A stretch of DNA of 61,133 bases from Nocardioides sp. Root240 (GCF_001428825.1 NZ_LMIT01000010.1:257723-318855), one strand, 5' to 3'. Positions 8,445 through 17,558 are shown, numbered from the stretch's first letter. Made by a program: numbers and translations. Notes: generated from the sequence alone by a model not told the origin.

Positions 8445-9041
8445 ATGTCCACCCTGCACAAGGCCGGCGCCCAGCCCGCCACGCTCGACGTGATGGTCGA
8501 GCGCGACATCATCACCCACAGCGCGGCCCGCCGCGGTCTCGCCGTCCTGCGCATCGGGTTCGGGCTCACCTTCCTCTGGGCGTTCCTCGACAAGCTCCTG
8601 GCCCTCGGCTACGCCACCGGCGCCAACAGCGAGACCGGTGCGGTCGACCGCTTCGGTCCCGACGCGTGGATCCACGGCGGCAGCCCGACGTTCGGCTTCC
8701 TGAGCTTCGGCGTTCCCGCGGACAACCCGATGCACGACTTCTTCAACGGCATCGCCGGGGACGCGTGGGCGGACTGGATGTTCATGATCGGCCTCGCCGG
8801 CATCGGCATCGCCCTGACGCTCGGCATCGGCGTCCGGGTCACGGCCGTCGCCGGCGGCGCGCTCTACCTGCTGATGTGGCTGGCCTCGCTCCCGCTCGAG
8901 AACAACCCGGTGATCGACGACCACCTGATCGGTGCGGTCGCGGTCGTCGTGTTCGCCCTGACCCTCGCCGGCGACACCTGGGGACTCGGCACGACGTGGG
9001 CGAGGACGCGGCTCGTGCGTCGCTTCCCGGTCCTGCGCTGA
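8445..9041 (+). CDS. DoxX-like small integral membrane protein
   Basis: A 198-residue protein with four predicted membrane segments (around residues 33-50, 105-125, 128-148 and 158-178). The RIGFGLTFLWAFLDKLLALGYATG opening and the GxGIALTLGIGVRV segment resemble the DoxX / thiosulfate:quinone oxidoreductase small-subunit superfamily, whose members often have undefined redox or membrane roles. GGAGCAGCG before the ATG is a reasonable ribosome-binding site. It stands alone between the iron operon and a convergent LuxR gene, so context gives no further hint. Confidence 0.75.
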   Translation: MSTLHKAGAQPATLDVMVERDIITHSAARRGLAVLRIGFGLTFLWAFLDKLLALGYATGANSETGAVDRFGPDAWIHGGSPTFGFLSFGVPADNPMHDFFNGIAGDAWADWMFMIGLAGIGIALTLGIGVRVTAVAGGALYLLMWLASLPLENNPVIDDHLIGAVAVVVFALTLAGDTWGLGTTWARTRLVRRFPVLR

Positions 9042-9053
9042 CCCCGCGCGACC

Positions 9054-9086
9054 TCGACGGCCCGTCCCCCCGGGGCGGGCCGTCGA
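9054..9086. terminator. Bidirectional hairpin terminator
   Basis: TCGACGGCCCG (9054-9064) pairs perfectly with CGGGCCGTCGA (9076-9086) and the stem continues inward to a C-rich tip. It lies between the convergent DoxX-like and LuxR genes and could serve both. Confidence 0.65.
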
Positions 9087-9107
9087 CGTACGCCGACCCG
9101 CGCGCCC

Positions 9108-10250
9108 TCAGCCGCTGAACCAGCCGGAGGCGCCGACCTCCTGGCCGCGCCGCGGGACGTACTGGTCGAAGTAGACCTTGGCGATCAGCTCGCGTCGCGA
9201 CCGGACGTCGGCCTTGTCGAAGACCGACTTGAGGTGGTCCTGGACCGTGTACGACGACAGGTGCAACGTCTGCGCGATCTCCTTCGTGTCCACGCCCTGC
9301 AGCACCAGCTGGGTCACGTCCCGCTCGCGGGTGGTCAGCCCGAAGGCGGCCACGACGAGCGAGACGATCTCCGGCGGTCGCGCCTCCTCGATGGTCAGCA
9401 CGATGTCGCCGTCCCGGTCGTTGAACGCGCTCAGCGGTCCGGCCTGGAGCACCAACCACATGCCGCCGGGCGTCCGGACCCGGCAACGCGCCGGGTCCTG
9501 GGACTCGCCGCGGGCGTAGCGACGGGCGGCCGCGATCAGGCCCGCGACGACGGACGGTACGGCGTGGGCCGGACCCATCGCCATCTCGTCCAGCCGGTGC
9601 TGGGCGGCCGGCGTGAGCTGGGTGATGGCGTTGTCGGGGCCCACGATCACGACCGCCGGGCCGGACGGGGTGACGCCGTCCCCGAGGGCGGGGGCGGGCA
9701 CCTCGGCGAGGCGGGCGAGGACACCGGTGCGCACGCCGCGGGCGAAGGGCGCGGCGAGGGAGGCGATGAAGGCGACCTCCTCGGCGTCGAACGGACGGTC
9801 GTCGGAACCGCGGAACAGGCCCATGCCGCCCCAGACCTCCCCGCCGGAGCGGTAGGTCACACGCAGCTCGTCGCGGTAGCCGAAGTTCGGCAGGTGGAAG
9901 TCCGCCATCCGACGCGACCGGCCGATCTCCCCGCCCGTGAGCAGGTGGACGCTGGCCGCGGACATGTCCGAGCGGGCGAGCTCGATGAAGGAGGTCGCCT
10001 CGGGGTCGCCGTACTCGATCAGGCCGAACTCGTGGTCGCGGCTGTCGGTCTCGCTCAGGTCGCCGAACTTGCGGGCGGTCGTCAGCATCACCGTGCTGGG
10101 GTCGTGGGTACCGACGCAGGCGCTCACCCACGGGACCGCTCGTCGTACCGACTCCACGGCCTCGGCCAGGAAGGTCTCGAGGTCGAGCCCGGCGCGCGCG
10201 ACCACGTCGACGTCCTGGCGCACACGCTCAGCGGTCAGTCCTCGGGCCAT
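9108..10250 (-). CDS. LuxR-type transcriptional regulator with N-terminal GAF-like region
   Basis: About 380 residues. The C-terminal 65 residues are a LuxR/FixJ helix-turn-helix ([23 protein letters not shown], then [21 protein letters not shown]). The first 200 residues resemble a GAF-type sensory domain and the middle a PAS-like part ([21 protein letters not shown]). There is no phosphoacceptor receiver domain, so the signal is probably a bound small molecule. The start chosen is the ATG at 10250; an upstream in-frame start would add 14 unconvincing residues. It is divergent from the flavin oxidoreductase at 10389, whose promoter shares the 138-bp gap, so that gene is a plausible target. 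Confidence 0.8.
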   Translation of the reverse strand: MARGLTAERVRQDVDVVARAGLDLETFLAEAVESVRRAVPWVSACVGTHDPSTVMLTTARKFGDLSETDSRDHEFGLIEYGDPEATSFIELARSDMSAASVHLLTGGEIGRSRRMADFHLPNFGYRDELRVTYRSGGEVWGGMGLFRGSDDRPFDAEEVAFIASLAAPFARGVRTGVLARLAEVPAPALGDGVTPSGPAVVIVGPDNAITQLTPAAQHRLDEMAMGPAHAVPSVVAGLIAAARRYARGESQDPARCRVRTPGGMWLVLQAGPLSAFNDRDGDIVLTIEEARPPEIVSLVVAAFGLTTRERDVTQLVLQGVDTKEIAQTLHLSSYTVQDHLKSVFDKADVRSRRELIAKVYFDQYVPRRGQEVGASGWFSG

Positions 10251-10388
10251 GGCAGCAGTGTGACCGAAGGCCCCGCGTCCGCGGTATCCCACATTTCTGG
10301 GGAGGGCTCGATCCCAGCCGCGTACGGCGGAAATTCACCCGCGCCCGTGGGATGGTCCGCGCCGTTCCGGCAGCCTCAGATTTGCCCC

Positions 10389-11759
10389 ATGACAACGACT
10401 CCCGACATCGCTCCCCTCACCCGCCTCGCCTCCGGTTGCGAGGTCCACCTCCCCGGCAGCGCCGGGTACGACGCGGCCCGCACGCCGTGGAACCTCGCCG
10501 TCGACCAGCGCCCGGCCGCCGTGGCCGTGCCCCGCACCGTCGAGCAGGTCCAGGACGTCGTCCGGGCCGCCGCGGCCGCCGGCCTCCGGGTCGCGCCGCA
10601 GAGCACCGGCCACGGCGCCGCGGCCCTCGGCGAGCTCGAGCTCGGCGGCGTCGTGATCGTCCGGCTCTCCGAGCTCACGGGCGTCACCGTGGACGCGGAC
10701 ACCCGCACCGCGCGGGTCGTCGGCGGCACGCTCTGGCAGGACGTGGTCGCGGCGGCGTCGTCGTACGGCATGACGGCGCTGCACGGCTCGGCTCCCGACG
10801 TCGCGGTCGCCGGGTTCGTGCTCGGCGGCGGGCTCTCCTTCTACGGGCGCCAGCACGGCCTCGCCGCGAACGCGGTGACCGCCATCGAGATCGTGACCGG
10901 CGAGGGCGCGCTGCGGCGCGCGTCGGCCACGGAGAGCCCGGACCTGTTCTGGGCGGTCCGCGGGGGCGGCGGCAACTTCGGCGTCGTCGTGGCGATCGAG
11001 CTCGAGCTGCTCCCCCACGCCGACGTGTACGCCGGCATGCTGCTCTGGGACCGCGAGCGGGCGCCCGAGGTGGTCCCCGCCTGGGTCGCGTGGACGCGGA
11101 CCGCGCCCGAGAGCGCGACCACCTCGTTGCGGGTGATGAGCTTCCCGCCGCTGCCCGAGCTGCCGCCGTTCCTGTCCGGGCGCGACCTGGTCGTCATCGA
11201 CGGCGCCGTGCTCGAGTCCGACGACGACGCGGCCGCACTGCTCGCACCGCTCCGTGCCCTCGCTCCCGAGATGGACACCTTCGGCCGGATCCCGGCCACC
11301 GCCCTGCTCGAGGTCCACATGGACCCGCCCGGCCCGTCGCCCGCGGTCGCCGACCACAGCGTGCTCGGCTCCCTCGACGCGGCCGGCGTCGAGGTCTTCC
11401 TCGAGCAGGTCGGCCCGGGCACCCGCACCGGCCTGCTCGCCGCCGAGCTGCGCCACCTCGGCGGCGCCCTCGCCCGCCCGGACGCACGCGGCGGTGCGCT
11501 CTCGGCGATCCCCGGCGAGTACGCGCTCTTCTGCGTCGCGATGGCTCCCGAGCCGCAGGCCGCGGTGGCCGGACGGGCCGCCGCCTTCGGCGTGGTCCGC
11601 GCCCTCTCCGCGTGGTCGCGCGCGAACCTGGTTCCGACCTTCACCGAGACCCGGGTCGACTCGAGCCGGTTCTACGACGGCGAGGACTGGGCCGCGCTGT
11701 GCCGGGCCCGCGACGTGGCCGACCCGAACCGGGTGTTCGTCGCCAACCACGGCCTCTGA
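10389..11759 (+). CDS. FAD-binding oxidoreductase, berberine-bridge-enzyme-like
   Basis: A 456-residue flavoprotein of the PCMH/BBE class, which oxidises alcohols, sugars or alkaloid-like compounds with covalently or non-covalently bound FAD. Residues about 36-205 carry the FAD-binding domain: [20 protein letters not shown], then [12 protein letters not shown] with the histidine that in relatives bonds FAD, then [22 protein letters not shown] and [10 protein letters not shown]. The end ([21 protein letters not shown]) matches the BBE C-terminal segment. It is divergent from the LuxR gene, and a CAGATT hexamer six bases before the ATG suggests a leaderless transcript. Substrate unknown. Confidence 0.85.
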   Translation: MTTTPDIAPLTRLASGCEVHLPGSAGYDAARTPWNLAVDQRPAAVAVPRTVEQVQDVVRAAAAAGLRVAPQSTGHGAAALGELELGGVVIVRLSELTGVTVDADTRTARVVGGTLWQDVVAAASSYGMTALHGSAPDVAVAGFVLGGGLSFYGRQHGLAANAVTAIEIVTGEGALRRASATESPDLFWAVRGGGGNFGVVVAIELELLPHADVYAGMLLWDRERAPEVVPAWVAWTRTAPESATTSLRVMSFPPLPELPPFLSGRDLVVIDGAVLESDDDAAALLAPLRALAPEMDTFGRIPATALLEVHMDPPGPSPAVADHSVLGSLDAAGVEVFLEQVGPGTRTGLLAAELRHLGGALARPDARGGALSAIPGEYALFCVAMAPEPQAAVAGRAAAFGVVRALSAWSRANLVPTFTETRVDSSRFYDGEDWAALCRARDVADPNRVFVANHGL

Positions 11760-11781
11760 GTCACCCGACCCGCAGATGCGC

Positions 11782-11815
11782 CGAGGGGCCCGGTCCTGGT
11801 GGACCGGGCCCCTCG
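11782..11815. terminator. Strong 15-bp hairpin terminator
   Basis: A perfect stem, 11782-11796 paired with 11801-11815 around the loop TGGT, follows the oxidoreductase gene and faces the 3' end of the tRNA on the other strand. It probably ends transcripts from both sides. Confidence 0.75.
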
Positions 11816-11824
11816 TCGTACCCG

Positions 11825-11906
11825 TGGCAGATGCAGGATTCGAACCTACGTAGGCAATGCCGGCTGATTTACAGTCAGCTCCCTTTGGCCGCTCGGGCAA
11901 TCTGCC
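11825..11906 (-). tRNA. tRNA-Tyr (anticodon GTA)
   Basis: The minus strand folds as a tRNA with acceptor stem GGCAGAT (11906-11900) paired to ATCTGCC (11832-11826) and discriminator A at 11825. The D-arm is GCCCGAGCGGCCAAAGGGAG. The anticodon arm is CTGACTGTAAATCAG, giving anticodon GTA. A long variable arm typical of bacterial tRNA-Tyr follows, and the T-arm carries GGTTCGAATCC. The 3' CCA is not encoded. It is a single gene with no other tRNA nearby. Confidence 0.95.
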
Positions 11907-12031
11907 GGGCTTGTCACCGACCCGTTCCCTGCCTATGGAACGTTCCTGAGTTGGAAGGTCGGCGACGACGCGAAACAATAGCGCAGCAGTACCGTCCAGC
12001 CGAAAACCTCAACGACGCGCAGGTGACCACC

Positions 12032-12523
12032 ATGGCCGACTCCTCCTTCGACATCGTCAGCAAGATCGACCGCCAGGAGGTCGACAACGCCCTCGGACAA
12101 ACCGCGCGCGAGATCTCCACCCGCTTCGACTTCAAGGGCACCGGCGCCACCATCGAGTGGAAGGGCGAGCAGGCCATCGAGATCAGCGCCTCCGCCGACG
12201 ACCGCGCGAGCGCCGTGCTGAGCGTGTTCCAGGACAAGCTGATCAAGCGCAACCAGTCGCTCAAGATCCTCGACGCCTCCGAGCCGCGCCAGTCCGGCCA
12301 GGTCTCCAAGATCGGCATCACCCTCAAGGAGGGCATCACCTCCGAGGACGCCAAGAAGATCTCGAAGCTGATCCGCGACGAGGGCCCCAAGGGCGTCAAG
12401 GCGCAGATCCAGGGCGACGAGCTGCGGATCTCCTCCAAGAAGCGCGACGACCTGCAGGCCGTCCAGGCGCTCGTGAAGGGTCAGGACTACGACTTCGCGG
12501 TGCAGTTCACCAACTACCGCTGA
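12032..12523 (+). CDS. YajQ-family nucleotide-binding protein
   Basis: A 163-residue cytoplasmic protein of the YajQ (UPF0234) family; some members bind cyclic di-GMP or RNA. The opening [18 protein letters not shown], the TRFDFKG segment near residue 38 and the end [13 protein letters not shown] are family signatures and cover the whole length. The start is the ATG at 12032, so upstream in-frame coding potential is ignored. It sits divergent from tRNA-Tyr and 13 bp ahead of the transglycosylase gene, possibly co-transcribed. A physiological role cannot be read from the sequence. Confidence 0.93.
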   Translation: MADSSFDIVSKIDRQEVDNALGQTAREISTRFDFKGTGATIEWKGEQAIEISASADDRASAVLSVFQDKLIKRNQSLKILDASEPRQSGQVSKIGITLKEGITSEDAKKISKLIRDEGPKGVKAQIQGDELRISSKKRDDLQAVQALVKGQDYDFAVQFTNYR

Positions 12524-12536
12524 CCCCTTCCCACCC

Positions 12537-13298
12537 GTGACCCGCGACCGCGCCTTCCTCGTCGCGATCGGGGCGGTGACCCTCGGCCTCGCCGTGCTGA
12601 CCGGCCTGATCGTCGCCGTCGCGTACGCCGGCCAGGGCGACACCCTGCCGCCGCCGGCCCGCACCGGGCCGGTCGGCGGGCCCACCGCCGCCGCCACCGT
12701 GGGGCGCGCCCAGGGGCAGTCCGGCGTGGTCGCGGACCCGTACCGCCCGGACGACGCCTGGCTCGCGAGGACGTCGGCCGCGACGAGCATCCCCGTGCGG
12801 GCGCTGTCGGCGTACGCCCGGGCCCACCTGCAGGTCGCGGCCGAGCAGCCCGACTGCAAGGTCGCGTGGAACACCATCGCCGCGCTCGGCGGCATCGAGT
12901 CCGCGCACGGCTCCATCCACGGCTCGGTGCTCGGCACCGACGGCTACCCGAGGCCCGCCATCCGCGGCCCGGCGCTCGACGGCGGCGCGTTCGGGTCCGT
13001 GCACGACACCGACGGCGGCTCGCTCGACGGCGACACCCGGTGGGACCGCGCCGTCGGCCCGCTGCAGTTCATCCCGTCGACCTGGGAGACCTGGGCCGCC
13101 GACGCCAACGGCGACGGCATCGCCGACCCGAACCAGATCGACGACGCGGCCCTTGCCGCGGGTCGCTACCTCTGCCACAGCGGCGAGCTCGACAGCCCGG
13201 AGGCCTGGCGGCAGGCGGTGTTCAGCTACAACCACTCCGACGCCTACGTCGCCGACATCGCGCAGCTGGCGAACACCTACGCCGAGCGGGCGCACTGA
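12537..13298 (+). CDS. Membrane-anchored lytic murein transglycosylase
   Basis: A 253-residue protein with an N-terminal membrane anchor or signal (residues about 7-30) and a C-terminal SLT-type transglycosylase domain from about residue 80. The catalytic glutamate is expected in AALGGIESAHG near residue 120, and the later motifs VGPLQFIPSTWETWAADANGDG and VFSYNHSDAYV match MltB-like actinobacterial enzymes that cleave peptidoglycan glycan strands outside the cell. The start is GTG 12537, 13 bp after yajQ. Loosely coupled to yajQ by spacing only. Confidence 0.88.
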   Translation: MTRDRAFLVAIGAVTLGLAVLTGLIVAVAYAGQGDTLPPPARTGPVGGPTAAATVGRAQGQSGVVADPYRPDDAWLARTSAATSIPVRALSAYARAHLQVAAEQPDCKVAWNTIAALGGIESAHGSIHGSVLGTDGYPRPAIRGPALDGGAFGSVHDTDGGSLDGDTRWDRAVGPLQFIPSTWETWAADANGDGIADPNQIDDAALAAGRYLCHSGELDSPEAWRQAVFSYNHSDAYVADIAQLANTYAERAH

Positions 13299-13316
13299 GG
13301 CACTCAGGCCCAGAGG

Positions 13317-13647
13317 TCATTCGAGGACGATCTCCCGCAGCCCCTGCTGCGACAACACGAACAACGCCGGCCCCTCCCCCGACGCTGCCGTCTCGATCTC
13401 GACTCGCTGCGCGATCAGCAGGTCTGCCATCGCCGCGCCGGCGAGATTGCCCGACGTCAGGCAGATGGCACGCACACCGTGACGGATCAGGGCCTCCCTC
13501 TCCCCGGTGCGATACCGGATCCGCTCGTCCTTCCTCACGAGGGATGCCGTAGTGCTCAGCGAGGGTGACGACATCCCAACCGTCGGCACGCAGGGCGCGC
13601 GGCACCGCGATCCGGCCCAGGCTCCGATCGAGGAAGAACCGGGGCAC
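13317..13647 (-). pseudogene. Disrupted VapC45-like PIN-domain toxin
   Basis: The frame from GTG 13647 encodes MPRFFLDRSLGRIAVPRAL and continues to LAEHYGIP, the start of VapC45-type PIN toxins. After about codon 36 the family sequence continues in another frame with KDERIRYRTGEREAL and CLTSGNLAGAAMA, ending at 13317. From memory, intact relatives have roughly 20 more residues between YGIP and KDERIRYR, including an acidic, likely metal-binding part. A deletion that is not a multiple of three near 13540 therefore removed that segment and shifted the frame. The antitoxin gene immediately upstream is intact. A sequencing error alone would not explain the missing residues. Confidence 0.7.
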
Positions 13648-13668
13648 GGTCGCGGAACCCTGGTCCCG

Positions 13669-14394
13669 CTAGTGCACGGGGAGAAGCGTCGCCAGGACGT
13701 CCTCCAGGTCGGACCGCGGGATGCCGAACTCCTCGGCGACGACGCTCAGGTCGCGCTCCGCCCGGAACAGCGACAACACGTCCTCGAGGCGGGCACCTCC
13801 CCGGCTGAAGATCGGTTGTCCGAAGGAACGCCGAACGTCAGCGACGACCTCGGCACGGCTGAACCCGGGAAGCGGCAGCGCCTGAGCGAACCCGTCGTCA
13901 CCGAACACGATCCGTTGGAGGTAGCTCTCGACCGCGTCGGCGAACACCCGCTGACCGTCCCGGACGACGACCAGCTCGCGCACTGCTGCGCTCTCGCTCG
14001 GGTCGGCCGTCGCCGCGTAGTCGAACAGCACCTCGGCTCCGTCCGTGAACAACCGGTCCGACGCCAGAGCGTGCGGGAGCCCCATCTCCTTGGCCAACAC
14101 CTCCAGAGCGGGGCGAATCCGTTGGAGCGGCACACCCGAACGTCGGATGGCCGCCAACGCGTAGCCCTCGGCCAGCCCGACGAACGGGATGTCCGGCGAC
14201 CGGGCCCCCTCCTTGGCGACGGCAGTGATCACGGGAATGCCGACCACCTCGCGCCCGGCGCGCACGACCCGGTAGCCGCGTGCCCAGTTGCGGAACGTCG
14301 TCTCCGACAGCCCGAGGAAGCGCGAAGCCTCGGACTGGGTGTAGAGCGGCGCGTCGAACTTGTCGACGGCCGCCGGCATGTCGAGAACAGTCAT
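13669..14394 (-). CDS. VapB45-like antitoxin (DUF433 / helix-turn-helix protein)
   Basis: A 241-residue protein resembling the DUF433-containing antitoxins of VapBC45 systems (Mycobacterium tuberculosis Rv2018 type) in length and layout. The N-terminal part reads as a MerR-like DNA-binding segment (PLYTQSEASRFLGLSETTFRNWARGY, residues about 25-50); the C-terminal part (FSRGGARLEDVLSLFRAERDLSVVAEEFGI) is the DUF433 helix-turn-helix. Start chosen at ATG 14394 because GGGAGGGAG precedes it at good spacing; ATG 14421 is less likely. Its stop is 21 bp before the broken toxin. It may persist as a stand-alone regulator or an anti-addiction relic. Confidence 0.75.
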   Translation of the reverse strand: MTVLDMPAAVDKFDAPLYTQSEASRFLGLSETTFRNWARGYRVVRAGREVVGIPVITAVAKEGARSPDIPFVGLAEGYALAAIRRSGVPLQRIRPALEVLAKEMGLPHALASDRLFTDGAEVLFDYAATADPSESAAVRELVVVRDGQRVFADAVESYLQRIVFGDDGFAQALPLPGFSRAEVVADVRRSFGQPIFSRGGARLEDVLSLFRAERDLSVVAEEFGIPRSDLEDVLATLLPVH

Positions 14395-14478
14395 CGCGTC
14401 TCCCTCCCCGAGTTCCATCATGGCGCACGCGCCGATTCAATGACCGGTTCTCCACAGCCGAGGGACTGACCCACCCGG

Positions 14479-15513
14479 TCACCACGCGGCGCGCAGCACC
14501 GCCTCGACGGCGTCCGCGTCCGTCGCCCCCGGGTTCGGGTACGGCGACGCGGCCACCCGCTCGGCGACGGCCCGCAGGCCGTCGGCCGGGACCCCGAGGT
14601 CGCGGAGGCGCCGCGGCCCGTCGTACGACGCGGCGAGAGTCGCGATCGCCGCGGCGGGGTCTCCCCCGGCGATCGCCGTCAGTCGCGCAGCGGCCGCGGG
14701 GGCGGCGGGGAGGTTGTGGCGGACCACGTGGGCGAGCAGCAGGGTGTGGAGCTCGGCGTGCGGGAGGTCGAAGGTGCCGCCGAGGGCGTGGGCGAGCTGG
14801 TGGTGCAGGCCCATCCGGACGGTGGCGAGGCAGGTGCCGGCGAGCCAGGCGCCCTCCTGCAGCGCGGTCCGGCCCGCGACGTCGCCCGGCGAGGCGAGCA
14901 CCGCCGGGAAGGACGACAGCAGCAGGCGCGAGGCCTCCGTCGCGAGCGCGTCGCTGACCGGCGTCGCGTCCGGCGCCCACAGCGCCTCGACCGCGTGGGC
15001 CAGCGCGTTGACGGCGCTCGTGAGCGTGAGGCCGACGGGCATGCCGAGGGTGAGCTCGACGTCGTAGACGACGGTGCCGGGGAGCAGGCCCGCCTCGCGG
15101 CGGGTCTCCTTGACGCCGTCGCGGGTCTCGCCGAGGACGGGCGTCACCTCGGAGCCGGCGTAGGTGGTCGGCACCGCGACGTGCGGGATGCCGGTGCGGG
15201 CGACGACCGCCTTGCCGAGGCCGATCGCGGAGCCGCCGCCGATGGTGACGACGGCGTCGACGCCGGAGGCCTCCACGACCGCCATCGCCTCGTCGGTCAC
15301 CGCCACCGGCGTGTGCACGACGGCGCCGTCGAAGCGGGCCGCCGCGCGCTCGCCGAGCGCGGCCCAGACCTCGTCGCGGGCGGACCGGGCGGAGCCGGTC
15401 GCGGCGACCAGCACCCGGCGGGCGCCGAGCCGCGCCACCTCGTCCGGTACGGCGTGCCGGGCCCCGGCTCCGAGCAGGACCCGCGACGGCGCGGTCTCGT
15501 GGACGATCACCAT
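14479..15513 (-). CDS. Maleylacetate reductase (iron-containing alcohol dehydrogenase family)
   Basis: A 344-residue NAD(P)H-dependent reductase that converts maleylacetate to 3-oxoadipate, a late step of resorcinol, hydroxyquinol and chloroaromatic degradation. The family is seen in GGGSAIGLGKA (cofactor site near residue 95), PTTYAGSEVTPVLGET near 120, and the histidine-rich region MGLHHQLAHALGGTFDLPHAELHTLLL near 230-255. No ring-cleavage dioxygenase lies nearby, so its substrate supply must come from elsewhere. A TAGCGT hexamer six bases before the ATG suggests a leaderless transcript. Divergent from the SRPBCC gene across 29 bp. Confidence 0.88.
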   Translation of the reverse strand: MVIVHETAPSRVLLGAGARHAVPDEVARLGARRVLVAATGSARSARDEVWAALGERAAARFDGAVVHTPVAVTDEAMAVVEASGVDAVVTIGGGSAIGLGKAVVARTGIPHVAVPTTYAGSEVTPVLGETRDGVKETRREAGLLPGTVVYDVELTLGMPVGLTLTSAVNALAHAVEALWAPDATPVSDALATEASRLLLSSFPAVLASPGDVAGRTALQEGAWLAGTCLATVRMGLHHQLAHALGGTFDLPHAELHTLLLAHVVRHNLPAAPAAAARLTAIAGGDPAAAIATLAASYDGPRRLRDLGVPADGLRAVAERVAASPYPNPGATDADAVEAVLRAAW

Positions 15514-15519
15514 GGCACG

Positions 15520-15525
15520 ACGCTA
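15520..15525 (-). promoter_or_regulatory. -10 hexamer TAGCGT of leaderless maleylacetate reductase gene
   Basis: Reading the minus strand, TAGCGT ends six bases before the ATG at 15513 with no ribosome-binding site. Confidence 0.45.
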
Positions 15526-15542
15526 TCGGGCATCATGCGGCC

Positions 15543-16028
15543 ATGAACCCGTCGGCCAGCATCACCATCGACGCGCCCATCGACCAGGTCTGGGCGGTCA
15601 TGCTCGACACGGAGCGGTACGGCGAGTGGAACCCCTTCGTCGAGCGCGCCGACACCGCGCAGCCGGCGGCCGTCGGCAACCCGATCGTGCTGCACGTGGT
15701 CTGGGCCAACGGCCGGCGCACCCGCTCCCCCGAGCGGATCACGGCGCTCGACGGTCCGACCACCGACCCCGCCACCGGTACGACGACCGCTGTCATGTCC
15801 TACGTCTACGAGGGCCTGCCGTCGAGGCTCGGCCTGGTCCGGGGCGTGCGCCACCAGCGGCTCACGCAGCAGGCAGGTGGGCCGACGTCGTACGACACCG
15901 TCGAGGAGTTCTCCGGCCCGCTCGTGAAGCTCGCCGGGCCGGGCCGGGTGGCGGACGGCTTCCGCCGTCACGCCGAGGGCCTCAAGCGTCGCGCTGAGGA
16001 GTGGACGGCTTCCACCCCGGAGGGATGA
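15543..16028 (+). CDS. SRPBCC (START/Bet v1-like) family protein
   Basis: A 161-residue protein whose start ASITIDAPIDQVWAVMLDTERYGEWNPFVERAD is the classic opening of SRPBCC lipid/hydrophobic-ligand-binding proteins. The C-terminal helix (VADGFRRHAEGLKRRAEEW) completes the helix-grip fold. Such proteins may bind or modify small hydrophobic molecules; no specific ligand can be named. Its 3' end overlaps the convergent membrane-protein gene by 47 bp. The ATG is preceded by a CATCAT hexamer at six bases rather than a ribosome-binding site. Confidence 0.85.
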   Translation: MNPSASITIDAPIDQVWAVMLDTERYGEWNPFVERADTAQPAAVGNPIVLHVVWANGRRTRSPERITALDGPTTDPATGTTTAVMSYVYEGLPSRLGLVRGVRHQRLTQQAGGPTSYDTVEEFSGPLVKLAGPGRVADGFRRHAEGLKRRAEEWTASTPEG

Positions 16029-16434
16029 GCTCGCTGGAGTTCCGCGCCGCCCACAGCGCGAACCCGAGGACCGCCGCGCCGCAGACGATGTCGGCGACGA
16101 CGTGGGTCTGGCGCCACCAGACCATGTCGCTGGCACCGGGCACGGTGTAGTGCAGGATGCCGATCAGGCCCGAGAGCGAGTAGCCGGTCAGGAAGATCGC
16201 AGCAGTCGTGATGTGCCGGCGGAACCACAGCAGCAGGCCGATGCCGCCGAACGCGGTGAACAGGAACCAGGCGAAGGCGACCAGGCCGGCCGAGGGCGCC
16301 GGGATCGTCGCGTCGTCCGCCGGCAGCGGGTAGTCGTCGTAGTTGACATAGTTGTCGACGTAGTGGACGACCGAGACGACCAGCGCGATCCCGAGCAGCC
16401 AGCACAGGACCCTGGTCGCTCGGAGGTAGCTCAC
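15982..16434 (-). CDS. Four-helix membrane protein of unknown function
   Basis: A 150-residue protein with four predicted membrane segments (about residues 9-27, 47-68, 75-95 and 112-130). An exposed acidic loop, HYVDNYVNYDDYPLPADD, lies between the first two. I do not recognise a named family. It starts at GTG 16434, with TAGGCT six bases upstream, and ends inside the convergent SRPBCC gene. The long palindrome 16465-16552 lies directly upstream. Confidence 0.75.
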   Translation of the reverse strand: MSYLRATRVLCWLLGIALVVSVVHYVDNYVNYDDYPLPADDATIPAPSAGLVAFAWFLFTAFGGIGLLLWFRRHITTAAIFLTGYSLSGLIGILHYTVPGASDMVWWRQTHVVADIVCGAAVLGFALWAARNSSELIPPGWKPSTPQRDA

Positions 16435-16440
16435 CCGCTC

Positions 16441-16446
16441 AGCCTA
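16441..16446 (-). promoter_or_regulatory. -10 hexamer TAGGCT of a leaderless gene
   Basis: On the minus strand TAGGCT ends six bases before GTG 16434, which encodes the four-helix membrane protein. Confidence 0.45.
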
Positions 16447-16464
16447 GGGGGAAGACGGTCAACC

Positions 16465-16552
16465 GCTTGTAACTCGGTGTCCGGGTGTTCTGCCACGGAG
16501 TCCTGACCGGTCAGGACTCCGTGGCAGTAGGTACGAACACCGAGTTACAAGC
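16465..16552. repeat. 88-bp near-perfect palindrome (giant hairpin)
   Basis: Outer arms GCTTGTAACTCGGTGT (16465-16480) and its exact complement (16537-16552) enclose a 38-bp perfect inner palindrome with no loop: CTGCCACGGAGTCCTGACC (16490-16508) meets its complement at 16509-16527. Only a nine-base internal loop on each side is unpaired. It lies between cysA's stop and the start of the membrane-protein gene. It may terminate cysA transcription, but is larger than a normal terminator and may be a palindromic mobile repeat. Confidence 0.9.
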
Positions 16553-16562
16553 AGCAGCGGAC

Positions 16563-17558
16563 TCAGGCCGTGGCCACGCCGAGGCCGGCGCCGATGACCG
16601 GCACGGACGTCGCGCCCGTCGTCGGGCGCAACCACACCTTGGCACCCACGTCGAGGTCCAGCGCCCGGGCGTGGGTGCGGGACAGCACGACGAGTGCGGG
16701 GTCGGTCTGGCCCTCGACCTCGACGGTGAAGCGGACCTCGAAGCCCACCCGCAGCGCCCGGACGATCACGCCGGCGAGCGCGTGGGGCGCGCCGGGGGTG
16801 GTCGACAGGTCGATGTCGTGCGGACGGAGGCGGACGCCGCCGAGTTGGGTGACCTCGCCGAGGAAGCCCATGACGAAGTCGTTGGCCGGCTCGTCGTACA
16901 GCTGGTCGGGGGTGCCGATCTGCTCGATCCGGCCCTCGTTGATGACCACGATCTCGTCGGCGACCTCGAGGGCCTCCTCCTGGTCGTGGGTCACGAAGAC
17001 CGTGGTCACGTGGACCTCGTCGTGCAGGCGGCGCAGCCAGTCGCGCAGCTCCTTGCGGACCTTCGCGTCGAGTGCGCCGAACGGCTCGTCGAGCAGCAGG
17101 ACCGACGGCTCGACCGCCAGGGCGCGGGCCAGCGCGAGGCGCTGGCGCTGGCCGCCCGAGAGCTGCGAGGGCAGCCGGTGGGCGAACTGCGACAGGTGCA
17201 CCAGCTCGAGCAGCTCGGCGACCTTGGCCTTGATCTCGGCCTTGGGACGCTTGCGGATCTCGAGGCCGAAGGCGACGTTCTTCGCGACCGTCATGTGCTT
17301 GAAGACGGCGTAGTGCTGGAACACGAAGCCGACGTTGCGCTTCTGCGGCGGCAGCCGGGTCGCGTCGGTGCCCTCGATCTCGACCGAGCCGCCGTCGGCG
17401 GACTCGAGGCCCGCGATGATCCGCAGCAGGGTGGACTTGCCGCCACCGCTCGGCCCGAGCAGGGCGGTCAGCTGGCCGGTGGGCAGGGAGACGTTGATGT
17501 CCTGCAGTGCCACGAAGTCGCCGTACGACTTGTTGACACCGCGTACTTCGATGCTCAT
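16563..17558 (-). CDS. cysA: Sulfate ABC transporter ATP-binding protein
   Basis: A 331-residue ATPase of the CysA class that drives sulfate/thiosulfate import. Walker [10 protein letters not shown] lies near residue 36, the Q-loop is VFQHYAVF, the signature LSGGQRQR is near 137, followed by [11 protein letters not shown] and [11 protein letters not shown]. The C-terminal TOBE-like part ([24 protein letters not shown]) is present. The ATG overlaps the cysW stop by four bases. It is the last gene of the sbp-cysT-cysW-cysA operon and ends 11 bp before the long palindrome. Confidence 0.93.
   Translation of the reverse strand: MSIEVRGVNKSYGDFVALQDINVSLPTGQLTALLGPSGGGKSTLLRIIAGLESADGGSVEIEGTDATRLPPQKRNVGFVFQHYAVFKHMTVAKNVAFGLEIRKRPKAEIKAKVAELLELVHLSQFAHRLPSQLSGGQRQRLALARALAVEPSVLLLDEPFGALDAKVRKELRDWLRRLHDEVHVTTVFVTHDQEEALEVADEIVVINEGRIEQIGTPDQLYDEPANDFVMGFLGEVTQLGGVRLRPHDIDLSTTPGAPHALAGVIVRALRVGFEVRFTVEVEGQTDPALVVLSRTHARALDLDVGAKVWLRPTTGATSVPVIGAGLGVATA

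Noticed and set aside
11937..11946. Perfect palindrome GGAACGTTCC between tRNA-Tyr and yajQ, considered as a KstR-like site
   Set aside because: It lacks the two-base spacer between AAC and GTT required by that consensus; a ten-base palindrome alone is weak evidence.
13520..13570. Programmed frameshift producing a full VapC45 toxin
   Set aside because: No slippery sequence is evident and about 20 family residues are missing at the junction, so a shift alone would not restore the toxin.
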